Assembly (NCBI RefSeq): GCF_000208865.1 | Contig: NC_018397.1 | Span: 4,493,748 to 4,557,747 of the forward strand | Reading direction: 5' to 3' | DNA length: 64,000 nt | From: Neospora caninum Liverpool | Taxonomy: Eukaryota > Apicomplexa > Conoidasida > Eucoccidiorida > Sarcocystidae | In this document: piece after piece, positions 47,101 through 58,618 of the stretch | Layout: the number at the start of each line of letters is the position of its first letter | Position numbering within the stretch: position 1 is the first letter of the stretch | The notes under the pieces: generated by a model | What the model saw: only the letters and a program-made list of their open reading frames with translations | What the model was told of the DNA's origin: nothing | Databases searched by the model: none | Made by a program: the position numbers and the translations under genes

Positions 47101-48682
47101 ACGGCGGCGAAGCCTCGTTCTTGTGCTGAACGGACCCTGTGCCGGTGGGGGCGGGCGCCTGTCCACTGGCCTCGCTCCCCCAACCCTCCTGGGCGGGGTG
47201 AGCCGGCGCGTTCCGTCCCCTGTCTGGGCCCGGCGGAGAGCGGCGGGGAGGGTCGTGTCCACGTGAGGAATGGCCATCGCTGTGCATCGCCTCAGGCTCT
47301 GGGCGACCGCGATGCGGCTCATATCCACCCCTTGGCGGGCGCCCCGCGTCGAGCCGATCGTACCGGCCTGGGTCTCCGAGGCCCGCAGAGAGCGAAGAAG
47401 GCCCCTGGGGCAGCCAAGACCGTTCCCGACCCTGGCGGTCGAAGTCCCCGTGTCTCCCTCCGGAATCTGGAGCGCCTTGGAAACACGACCCCTCACCTGA
47501 GCGTCCTCGCTCCGCGCTGGCTCGGTAGTAAGGATTTCGTGGGTCTCCAAATTCCAGTCGGGAGGCTCCAGCCCGTCCAGGGGGTCCGAAGCGCGCATCT
47601 GGAAGTCTTTCGTGAGGATCTTTCCGGTCTTCCGCCCGCCTCGACGGAAAGCCCCGTTCCGCGTCCTCGGGGAACGAGCCGCGCTGCGGCGCAAATCGAG
47701 CTTCAAAGGGCTGCAAGCGCGCGGGTATTGCGCCCCGAGGCTCGCCGGTCGGATGGCCACGACGTGGATTCGTAGGCATGGAGAGTTCTGCGAAGGGCGT
47801 TGCGCCGCCGGCAGGGCTGGGGGGGCTGTCTCTCGAGTGGGCCTCAAGTCCTCCCGGGCCTCGGGGATACGCCCCCGTGAAAAAATGGCCTGAACCTTGG
47901 GGACCCCGATCACGGAAAGAGGGCCCCACGCTCGGGGGTGGCCCATCCCGAAACGCACCTTGGTGGAAACTCTCGGACGCAGGGGGAGCGCCCAACTCTC
48001 GCTGGGGCCCCCGCGCCCCATGGCTGTGCAGATTCCGTCGGGAGTCTACCGCTTGTTCACCTTGTCCCCCTTGCTGACGGAATCGGCTCCACGCTCCGGC
48101 TGGGCAACCAGCTTCTCCGCGGCCTTCGCGGGCGTCTTCTTCTAGACCTCGCCTCGTTTCGTTCCAAGGGGGATATCGCCCCGTCGGAGCGGGCGGACCC
48201 AGGGGACTCGGCGATCTCTGCCCGAAGCCACTGCCGTCAAACGCCAGCTCGTACCCCGCGTGTCCCCGATGGGAAGGGCCAACAGGCCCGCGCGTCGCGT
48301 GCCCAAGAGGCCGTCCCCCCGAAGGCACCGCGCGCGTTGGGGGTTGAGAATGCACGGCGCGCTGAGCGGGTTCCATGTTTTGACCCGCTGGGGCGCCTGG
48401 TGGACTGTAGCTGAACCTGTCCGAGACGCCTGCTGGCCGGAGGTCTGAGGGGAGGAACGGCTGGGGCCCCGGCGGGAGGGCCCCGGGGCGACCTCCAGGG
48501 GGAGGATACGGCGGGTGCGAACTTGGAAGTCCATGGGGAAGCTGTTGGGGATGTGGCGGAGGCGAAAGTGACGAATAGGGAGGGAGCGGAGGATAAAACC
48601 CGCCCAGAGATCCGGGCGCGGGCGGGCGTGGACACGGCCGCGACAGACCCACAGCGGGGCTGGGTTGGAGACCGTTGAACAT
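44183..48682 (-). CDS. GYF-domain protein with long Pro/Gly-rich N-terminus (3' end unresolved)
   Basis: GYF domains bind proline-rich peptides and occur in translation and mRNA-repression factors (GIGYF/SMY2 type) and splicing factors. The first exon, 46436-48682, encodes about 749 residues rich in Pro, Gly, Ser and Arg. The next exon, 45851-45946, was chosen because its acceptor follows a pyrimidine tract and keeps phase. It ends NWWYLDNKNK; exon 45067-45240 continues CQGPFDTLRILRWFEGGYF, so the W-Y...GPF...W...GYF signature is split by an intron. Phase-matched exons follow at 44835-44987, 44715-44758 and 44183-44252 (AKVQQAQAALAPLFHLAKK). Later exons are not resolved; they may lie near the assembly gap. 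ATG 48682 is the first in frame. The frame also stays open through the proposed first intron, so that intron could be retained or wrong. The specific GYF family is unknown. Confidence 0.75.
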
Positions 48683-51600
48683 CGCGGTCGACAAAAGCGA
48701 TCCGGGTGAAAGAGGATGCTTCCCGATGACCAAAAAGAAGAAGGAAGCGTCAACAAGGAAACCCGACACGCAAAAAGACAGATGGCAGACTCAGCTCTCA
48801 CGTCCACACAAAAAAACACGCGAAGGTGGCCATGCATATTTCCCTTGGGCACGGGCCTTTTTGGGCAGACGCTGCCAATGACGGACAAGCAGCGAAAAGG
48901 TGTCTTTGGGGGAAGACGCGAGAAAAAGGATTTTGTGTGAAGCAAATTCTCCGCGCCCGTGACGGCACTCGGAGCAGAAAGCGCTCCGCATGTGCATGCG
49001 CAGAAGACAGCAAGCGTGAATAGCCCTGCTGAGATGGTGGATTTCTGCAAGAGACCGCCCACAGAAGCCTGCTTTAGAACAGAAGCCCCCACTGGCATGC
49101 GCTACACACCACTGGATGGCCTTTTTCGCGACTCCACTGGTCTCACCGGCAACATCGACCGTCGACATTGCAGTCATCTCAGGGGCCTCCGCGGGGTTGG
49201 AGCCCAGCCCCGAGCCAAGACATCGGGAAAAGTTTCTAGGCACATCCTGTGTAAGCACCGAACCCTCGACGCGTTTCGACGGGCGAGCAGATGGGAGACT
49301 CTTCTATGCGGTGGGGAATCACGTTGTGGAAAAAGAATAGGCATTGCCATCCTAGCGCTGCCTGCGTTGTCGAACTGACTACACGGAGATCTCCATGCCG
49401 AGCCACCCGTTCACAAACTCGCCGGGCGCGGGTTCGTCCTACCCTGATTTGGCTAAAAATAGACGATTTCGCACTTCTCAGTCCCGTCCTCAGCTCACAG
49501 GGCCTTCTTGCTACGTTGTGCGAGTTACCCACACGCAGCGTATACAGATTCTATTCCTCCGCTCAGGTTGGAATGCCATGTGTCTTGACTCAGCTTTGTA
49601 CAAAATTTACTTTGAACTCTAGAGAAGCAGTGTAACGTATCCGTTCTATCGTCACAAATAAGCCGTAGCTACGCCAGAAACCCTCCGAAAATAACGCGAT
49701 GACTACGTTTCGCGAAACCGGTATAGAGAGCTGCCGCAGGAGACACCAGAAAGAGCAAGACATGCGGCAGCATATGCTCGAACAGATATGTGCACTCACT
49801 CCGGGGCCCCCGACACGGATTTCCCGGTCTTTGAACCGTCATACAGCCGCCGTTCACATGGTCCTGTACCGGACAAATCGCCCCCTGCCTGACGCGGAAG
49901 CCCGCATACGCACACGAGCTCACTCCAGAACTACGGGCCGAGCTGTGTGTTCGCCCGAGAGAAGGTTGTAGTCGTTTTCTATTGCGAGGGAGGACCGTGT
50001 TGGAGGTAAGGCCCCGAATTACATCGCTGAAAACAGACGGAGATGCACAGCCTACACGGCAATCGACAGCGAGGTGACACAGGCGACAGTGGTACGCCTG
50101 CACACCAGTGGGCAAGATCGACGTGCCGCTACACGCAACACTGGGTCATTCCAGAATAAAAGTCGGGCACCGTCGGCGCGACTGAGATCTCGGCCATGTC
50201 TAGCCAAGAAATATCTAGCAGGGCGTCCAAAGGGGGATGAAACTTGACGCCACATTCGGGGCGCGGTCGGGGCCTACCACCGACTCTCGTCTACTATTCC
50301 AGCCGGTCCGTATTCGAGCTCGTACAGTGCGGGACGGTCAACTGTCCCCTGGGGAAAGACGCTTCTGACCGGCCAGGCCTCGATGGTGCTCAAACTCTTG
50401 GCATCCAAGGCCACTGTTTTGATGAAATAGGAGCGTCCTGTGTCGTGTTTTTCGCCCGCAGTGAAGTCCCCATTGTTACCATGTACCGCGGGTCCTCGTC
50501 CAGGGCTGCAGACTGCGAGCTCGTTGCAGACGCGGCCTCTTGCGAAGGGTATTGTACCTGCAGCGCAGCCACTGCTCAGTGACAGCACGCCTTCTTTTGT
50601 AAAACATTTCGCAGTCGAAAGTATTTCATCACGAGACGGGTGTTTGCAACAGCACCTCACCGGCGGCCAAGGCAGACGCGCGGATTTCCAAGTCAAGGGA
50701 TGTAGCCACTCGTGCCAGCATTCCCCAGACTCTCAGCCCCGCCTGTTTCTCACTCTCCTACAATGCGTAAATCCTTTAGTGTCTGTTGGAAAATCGTGAA
50801 GGCCATTTTCCTCAGTAGGAGGCTTTCGTGCGAGTCAGGCCGCGAAGCGACACTGCGAAGACCCCAAAACACGACGGGTCTCGCCCCTCCGTCGTTAGGT
50901 ATCGGTCTCGACGTTCTGCGAAGAGCGCCGCACACATTCCGCTGTCTTGTAGTGAAACTACCTTCCTTCTCAAAGCGGGCTGCAGGTGGAGGGGACTCCT
51001 TCGGCGATGCATGCATTCTCTCCAGCAGATCTCACTGTACCCACGCCTGTGCTACGCCGCCAAGCCGAAGGCCCGACGGGCAGCGGCCGCCTCGCTCTGT
51101 ATAGTTTCACGGGGAACCGAGGCATGCAGTGGGAACACCGGCCAATCCTCCAGGGTTCTGTTCGAGTAGAATACAGGCACTGAACAGGAATCCACATACT
51201 GCTGAACGGCTACGCGTTTACTGTTTGGAAAAAGGTGCACACAGAGAAAAACGCGGCACACAAGACACGCAAAACACCGAAGGGCTGACGGCATTAGGAT
51301 TCTGTCTCGGGATTCCACCTCTACTGTTGGCCAGAGACTGCCACTTTTCTGCGGGTTCTACCCTTGCCCCAACCTGAAAGAGAGACACAAAAGTGAGAGG
51401 GCCTCCAAAGAAGAATTTGGGTTTTGCCCGTGGAGCCAGTACCTTTCGGAGACACTACCGGCGGGGTACGCTGTGTATCCGGCATGCTCAACGCGTTAGA
51501 GACGCCTGAACATACACAGCAACGCCACCCATATTCGCAGGTATAGCCGAAGAGAGAGTGTAGTTTTTTGTTTTCTTGGCATTTTCTCTGGAAAAGGCCG

Positions 51601-53904
51601 TGGTGGAAGAGTCCCTTGGAGGTCCCAGCCTTCCGCCCCCCTCGACACTCCGCATGGGTGCCGTCCCGAGTGGTTTGTGTGTGTCACGTGTTTGGCAAAT
51701 CATCTACATGCTCCGCGGATATGTACTCGAGGCGATCTTATCCACAACTGTGTGAGGGGTTAAAGACCCCAGCCTGAACCCCAAAGTGTCCTGGAGGTTC
51801 TAGACATCTTCGGCATGTAGTGGATAGCTGACGCGGTGAATTCCCAGCCTGGAAAAGGGGAGTTCTTAGCGGGCGCAGCTGTCCGAACGTGAGAAAACCG
51901 TTCTTTTTGTAAAACGAAGGTGGCGGCTGAGCGAGCGCATCACGTTTCTTGTGTATTTTGGTTCCTGTGTTCCTCGCGAACGCGGCCGGGGATAGAGAGC
52001 CAGCGGCCGTTGAGTCCCAGACACTGCGAGAGGGCTAACGGGAAGTCTCCCAGACCCACACGGGAGGTTCGATTGAAAAGGCCGAATCTCAGTTCCCCGT
52101 CTTTTTCTGGGCGTTTTGAGATCAGTTTCCTCCTCGATTTCTTTTTTGACTCAACTTCGCAGCTTCGCGACTCTCGCGGGACGGCCCGTAGCTAGTCGCT
52201 CAGAAATTCCGTGGCAGCTCCGGCCGCGCTGCGTTTTCGCCCCCGATTTCGAGATTCCCTTTTAATCTCCGGCTTTTTTGAGAGTCCCTCTTTCGGTCCA
52301 GAGAGGCAACTGTTCCGCGCGAAAGCGCCAGAACCGCATATTCGCGCTATTTTTCTACAGAATTCGCGTTGCTCGGGGAGGCCTAGCGCACGCGGCATTC
52401 ACTTGACGAATCGGGAACCTCGTTCGACTGGCCCGGAGAACGGCTCCGTAACCGCGAAAGCCGCCCTTTTCTCACTCAGTTTGTTTCCTTCAGACGGCGA
52501 AGAGACACTCGTACCGCTTTTGCTCCGAGACGTTTCAGCGACTGTCGCAGCGATTTGTCCAAGACGAGCGCGCCGACTCGTTTTTCTCGATTCTCAAGTC
52601 GATGTTGGGCGAGACCGCGCCGTGGACATGGAGTGACTAAAAAGTGTGACAGGAGACTTCAACTATGTACACTCCAAAGATCCATGTTCCTTCGATCCAA
52701 AACGCTGCAAAGACAGATGGATCTCTCTAGAACTCTGGGGTTCTTGCCAGTTGGAGGTTCAACGGGGCAAGGGCTTTTCCCCTAATTTTGTGAAAGTGAA
52801 ACACGGTACACAGCCGAGTATCAGCGGCCAGAACCCGACACCAAGTCCGACGCATCCATAGGAGGGACATCTGCGAATACATATATACATAAATATATAT
52901 ATGTTAAATATTGATATCCGGGAGGCTTTGCTGTCGGCTTCGATCCCTTGTCTTTTGCCTTCGTGCGGCATTGCTTCTCGCTCCAGTCTACGGTTTGATT
53001 GACGTGGGGCGCTCGTTCGTCACAGGAAGCGGAGGAGTCCCGTTCCGTTATCTGCCTCGCGTTTCACCTGGCTTTTGACCAACAGGATCACCTCGCCCTC
53101 ATCTTCCCAGTCTTCACGTCCACTCTTTCGAGTTCCTCGCGCGCCTGCGGCTGCTTCCTCACCCGCGGTGCTCTTCTGCTGGCCTCTCTGCAGGGACGCC
53201 GTTCCCGTATCTTGTTCTCCAGTCTCGTTCTGCAGCTTTTTTCTCGCAGGAACCGGTTGGCTTTTCTCCCTCGCTTTTCTCACGCCTGGACGCGCTCGTC
53301 TGTCTTTGTTGGCAGGCTCCACCGCTTGTTGGTCGTTTCCTTTCTCGGTTGTCAGCAGCTCCTGCTCATTTCCGCGTTCACTATTCTTCCCTTTCTTCTT
53401 TGCCTCCCCCGCTGTGTCTCCGGTCCACCCTGCGATTTAAAAGGTTCTCCCTTGCGTCGCCGCGGGGTCTGTTTCCATCTCTCTCTTCCTGGTGACCTCC
53501 CTCCTTTCCCTCTCTCTCTCGGCCCGTCGACCGTTTTTAAGACCACCACCGTTTCCTCTCTCCCTGCGAGCTGTATCGCCCGCTGTTTGATCTCTTCTGC
53601 CGTTCGCTTCGACGCGCTCGACGCATCTCCCTTCCTCCGTAACACTCCGTCCTCTCTCCTTTCTCTCCTCTCCCCCCACTTGGCCTTCCATCGTCTGCCG
53701 AGGCCCCGCCTTCTCTTTCCGGTCTCTCGCTTCTTTTGTGTTTCCCTTCCTCTTTGCTCCGTCCCTCAACGCGGCCGTCGCTCCCTTCCCCTCGCCCAGC
53801 GCCCTTCTCCCCTCGCTTTTCTCCGCTACTTCTCTTTCCGGTGCCGTCTCGGCTGCCACTGCTCTCTGTCTCTTCTCGGTCTCTGGAGTCTCCTTCCCGT
53901 CCAC
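48683..53904. other. Divergent intergenic region, 5.2 kb
   Basis: Separates the starts of the GYF gene (-) and the zinc-loop gene (+). No frame from 48.7 to 52.9 kb shows protein-like composition or domain. From about 53.0 kb to the ATG at 53905 the plus strand is strongly CT-rich and happens to stay open in the frame of the downstream gene. This matches the pyrimidine-rich leaders of other genes here and is read as 5' UTR. Confidence 0.5.
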
Positions 53905-54296
53905 ATGGCCCGCCTGTGTCGAAGCTGTTGCGGCTCCATGCCGTTCGGCATGGGTAGCTACGCCAGCAGCCAGTCGCACAGAAGTTCGCGCACCGTCTCT
54001 TCAGAGTCTGCAAGCGCGAGTAGCGAAGAAAGCTGGGAGAGCAGCGACGCAGGAGACGCATGCGAAAACGCTGGGGGGAACTACCAACCTCCCAACGACA
54101 CGCAAGTCCAGCTCCTCGCGAAAAAGTGGATCGGCCACGTTCAACAAAGAGCCGCCAAAATATGGAGCAGAGAACAAGTCATGCAAATGTTCGAAACCAT
54201 CGCCAGGTATTTATGCAGAAAGACTCAAACATGCCTATCTGCCTGTCCAGCTGCGTGTAGATACACACAGAGAGATGCAGACTCGACCTCCCTCCA

Positions 54297-54395
<99 letters not shown>

Positions 54396-56027
54396 ATCTG
54401 TCTGTCTATAGGCTCTGTACATAATTTCATGGGTGTGTCAATGCCTACCGACTCACGTATCTCTCTATACATGAATATATAATTGAAGTTTCCTATTTTG
54501 ATTCAAAGACCTCTTCCCTATCTATCTACGCGTATCCAAGGCTCTCTGTGTCCGGCTGATTCTCCTCATCCAGCTGTGCAAATGGATGAATAGCTCTCTC
54601 GCCTCTCCCCTTAGAAATTGCACGCGTAGAGGCTCCGCGGAGTCGAGCAGATGGAGAACAAACGGAATTGAAGCGAGGGCGTTCGAGGCCGGAAAACGCA
54701 GACACCGGCTGTTTTGTCTGTTCGTCGATTCTCCCCCTGTTGCTCGTTCCTGGCGTTTCGCCTGTAACTCGTGGTCTTTGAGATTTCTCGGGTGCCGTTC
54801 CGGGATGGCTGCGCTGTGGAACGCCAATCGCGGGCGGGCTCCACGCGTGTTCCCTTGTTTTTGGAAGCGCTCCAAATCCTTTTTTATAAAAAAAAATCAC
54901 TTAGCAACCTTATTCTCCACCTCGCGGGGCTTCCCCCCAGTCAGCCTCAATTTCCGCGTTCCCCCTTTCACTGTACGTTGTTCTTTCTCTCCAGCCACTC
55001 TTGGTCTCTCGTGTCGGTATCTCTTGATCCCTCCATCTGTCGCTTTCTGGTTCTTCTGTCTAGATCTTTCGCTGCCAGAGTTCTCTTGCTCGTTCTGCAG
55101 GTCTGTGAACTTCACTGAAGATCCGATTCTCGGGGACCCGTCTCCAAATGCGACGTGCGTCCAGTGGCACGGAGACATTTCCCAGCAACAAGGCCTGCCT
55201 GTGCTGCTGATTCAGAAGCCGAACAACCCAAGCCCGACCTCGACTTACGTCTGTCGCGTCTTGGCCTTCCTCTTTGCCGACGACGCCTCTCTCAAGCTTC
55301 TGAAACAAGTGAGCGAAAACAGAAAACAAGGCGAAGGAAAGCGAAAAGAGAAAGACACAGGCGCCGGAGGAAACGAGGGGAACTAGGACACAATCGGAGA
55401 CACGTCTCCGGATGTCCTTGCGCGCGAAACCCGCTTTCCGAGCTTCCTTTCTCTTCTTCTTTGTGTACTGACCTGCCTCGCCCTGTCTCGTGGAGAGACT
55501 CTTTTTGTGACGTGCACGATGGAGAGAGCAAAGAGGAAAAGCGATGAGCCTCGAGATGCCATTTTCTCGTCCAAAATCCGCCTTGCATACCCTCCTCCCT
55601 CTTTTCTCGCGCCCTTCAGTCAACAGCTTCGTGTCCTTAAATACATCGTTAGACACACACTATGTATATATGCCGATTTTAGTATATAGGTGCTTATATA
55701 TATACGTATATACATATGTATTAATATATGTATATATATCTACGTATAGATGTACATTTATGTGTATGTGCATGTATATTTCTATCTGTAAATACGTCGT
55801 CTTTTCTCGAATGTCGAGTGTCGAGTGTTGTTTTCTGTTTTCTGCAGCTTGGAAACAAGCAGTCGGAGATGAATTGTGGCAACACCCAGTGCGTGCGTCT
55901 GTCGCATCTCGTTGGCTACACGACTGCCTGGGCGCAAAAGTATCAGGCGGCAAAGAAAGCGCCTCCGACAGCCCCCCCGAAAGGCAAAGTTCCGAAAAAG
56001 GGGCCTCCGAAGGCGAACGGAAAGTAG
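53905..56027 (+). CDS. Small protein with HNH-like zinc-loop signature, function unknown
   Basis: Three exons (53905-54206, 55101-55308, 55848-56027) join in phase to give 229 residues. Residues 1-60 are Ser/Cys/Gly-rich. At 65-100 is a charged helical part (LAKKWIGHVQQRAAKIWSRE). Residues about 100-210 hold a compact core with the spacing C-x2-W-x-G (TCVQWHGD), a hydrophobic strand (LPVLLIQ), RVLAFLFADD, then NCGN-x2-C-V-x3-H-L (NCGNTQCVRLSHLVG). This ordered Cys/Trp/His pattern is that of the zinc-binding loop in HNH/His-Me-finger proteins (C..W.G ... H.C.N..C.NP.HL). The usual H before the second Cys is N, so nuclease activity is doubtful. The tail is Lys/Pro-rich and basic. The pattern is seen; the family link is inference. 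The intron after exon 1 carries a (TATC)n tract. Confidence 0.7.
54297..54394. repeat. (TATC)n microsatellite
   Basis: About 24 uninterrupted TATC units in the first intron of the zinc-loop gene, ending in a short TATCTGTCTG tail. Open frames through it are low-complexity artefacts. Confidence 0.95.
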
Positions 56028-57786
56028 CAAGAAGTCGATGGTCTCCTGAAAGTCTGAAAGTACACCGAGCTGCACATCGGACGAGGCGTCTGTACAACTG
56101 AAACACGCAGGAAACTGGTCCCAAAATCTCAGCCGCGCTCCAGCTGCAAATGCACATCTGCATCTATGCATACTTGCATGTGTCGTTGTGTTTTGTCTTT
56201 GCATGCGGACAGGCAATTTTGCCTTTCTGCGCATCTGAACGGGTTTTCCGACTTTGGGGCGTGTCCTCCATTTCTGCGTGTAGGGTGGGTGCCTACCCTG
56301 GTGTCTCGCTGCAAGTGTGTAGGTACACCTCCGTATCGCTCTTTCCGCACAGCTTCCGCGACTCTCGGGCCTTTCTCAAAATGTGGGGGAAGAAAGTCTT
56401 TGTTTAGTTTTGGGTCGGTTCTTCTCGTCACAACCCGGTTTTCGTGTCCGAACAGACCAGCCGAATTTTTTTTCTTCGCTCTTCGTCACGGAGACACTGC
56501 GCCGTGGCGAGGCATTGGGGCGCACTGAAACTCAAAGCACGTGCGCGAGAGAGTTGCTAGCCTTTTACAGGCCAGGCGAGCAAAAACCTTTATTTCGATT
56601 CCAACAAGGAACGAAAAAGGCAAAACACCCCAACTCGTAAAGTCTACACCTACACGCGTATTTAGACAGGCATAGTCCTTACATGCATACATTTCCACAT
56701 ACCCACAAGCATATACATATGTAAATGTATATGGCGCGTACGCGTATATATAGATGGGGACACGTCTCACGAGAAAAACATCACTATCTGGACCCTAACG
56801 AGGTAGAGGAGAAACGATACGTGCACGAGTCATCGATGGCGCTGCGTTGCAAATGAGAATTGTATCGGAGTCAGGAATTCAAACGGAACACATTTATTTT
56901 TCATGCATGCAATGAGCACAACTCCCTACACAGTCGTCAATCGCACACACCGTAAAGATGTACGCATCTCATGGCCATACATGTATACATTCAACGCATA
57001 CATAGAGAGACCTATGTATAAACGTGTACGATAAACAAGGGCGTGAACAGCTATAGCCCATACATGTATACATTCAACGCATACATAGAGAGACCTATGT
57101 ATAAACGTGTACGATAAACAAGGGCGTGAACAGCTATAGCCCATACATGTATACATTCAACGCATACATAGAGAGACCTATGTATAAACGTGTACGATAA
57201 ACAAGGGCGTGAACAGCTATAGCTGTCAATGAATTTAAATGGTAAATTCTACACGCGTTTTTCGCGTTTTTTACGGACGTTGACGTGGCAAGGCGACTGT
57301 GCTGCCTGACCTTCCGTTCTCAACGCGGCGCTTCCCTTTTTTTCCCTTCTGGGCGCGCGGCAAAAAAACAAAAACAGGGGCTAGGCGTTCAAATCATACG
57401 CCTGCTCCATGAGGAAAAGGCGACGAAATCGCCATGATCATAGTTCCTGCGTTGCTCAAACAGTTCACGTTCGCTCCAGCCAGCCCGCGTTTGAGAGAAG
57501 CCGTGTCAACACCCCCTCCCTTTTGCATTCACCGTTCCTTCGTCGCACGAACCCCCCCGATTCTCTCCTGTCTCCTTCCCCCCACCTGGTTGTCTGGGTT
57601 GGCGCCGCTTCAGTCTTCTCCCTCGCCTTGCTCGGTTGCTCTAGAGAACGGAAGGAACTTTTCCTGCCTCCGTGCAACTTGCGTCGCTTTCCGGAAACGC
57701 CTTTTGTTAAGATATCTCGGCTTCAGAGGCTCGCGTTATCTTCCCTTGGGCCAGCTGAGCCGGTCGAATTCCGCCTCGACCGGGAT
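56028..57786. other. Convergent intergenic region
   Basis: The zinc-loop gene (+) and the SCAMP-like gene (-) end towards each other. The spacer contains a one-mismatch GGTGTA-N2-TACACC palindrome at 56317-56330 and three 83-bp tandem repeats at 56975-57222. No coding unit is supported. Confidence 0.55.
56975..57222. repeat. Three tandem copies of an 83-bp unit
   Basis: Copies begin at 56975, 57058 and 57141 with CCATACATGTATACATTCAA and run to GAACAGCTATAG. I see no difference between them apart from the last base or two of the third copy. Each includes the palindrome TACATGTA and partial palindromes. They lie in a non-coding spacer. Confidence 0.92.
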
Positions 57787-58575
57787 CTACGCAGGGCTGC
57801 GAGACGCCTCGGAGTGGTAGGGGTTGAAGCGCCTGACGCCGGCCATGCCGTAAGCTGGAACGCAAAAAGCGAAAACGCGCTTGTCTTTTTCTCACGCGGC
57901 GGAAAACAAGAAGGCGCTCCGTGCCCAACACCACTTCCCCTGCACAGACTCTTGAACGGCAGCCTGTACCTCAACTCAGCTGCACACTACACGTCCATAT
58001 CTACACAAGTGTTTACATACATCTGCATATCTATATCTACACGTATATACATGTGCATGGGAAGGAGGTAACTACAACTGTCGAATCGGAATACACACTC
58101 GCCTTTCACACGCTTCATCGACACGCGTGGACGGCGAGCGTCAGGCGTTCCTCACCTCCGAGGAGAAAGGCAGTGAACCAGAGCGTCGATTCGAGACCCG
58201 CCGCGTACACCCAAAAAGTGTGCATTCCGCCTGAGGCAGCAGGACAGAAAGCGAGCGAAAGGTTAAATCAGTTTGCCGGCCCTCTGACACAGAGCAGTGC
58301 CTTGCAGTGTCTCTGTTTTGTGCAAAAACGTGCGCAAAAGGGATGACATGGCCAGAGGCATGTGTTGAGGAGAATCACCCCCGTAGACACGCATGCGAAG
58401 GAGAGATATGAAACACACAAAGGTACACACCATGTGTGCGTGCATCCACAAATGCAATCGGCACAGATGTAAACGCGACAAATTAGCTACATCTACAAAA
58501 AGACGACCACGTATATATATATATATGTATGGATAATTATGTACATCTGCATGCGTATGTCTATACATGCATATG

Positions 58576-58618
<43 letters not shown>

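Noticed and set aside
52999..53904. Long open frame leading in phase into the zinc-loop gene
   Set aside because: It is strongly CT-rich, encodes Leu/Ser/Pro/Phe-rich low-complexity sequence and resembles the leaders before other genes here. The coding start is better placed at the ATG at 53905.
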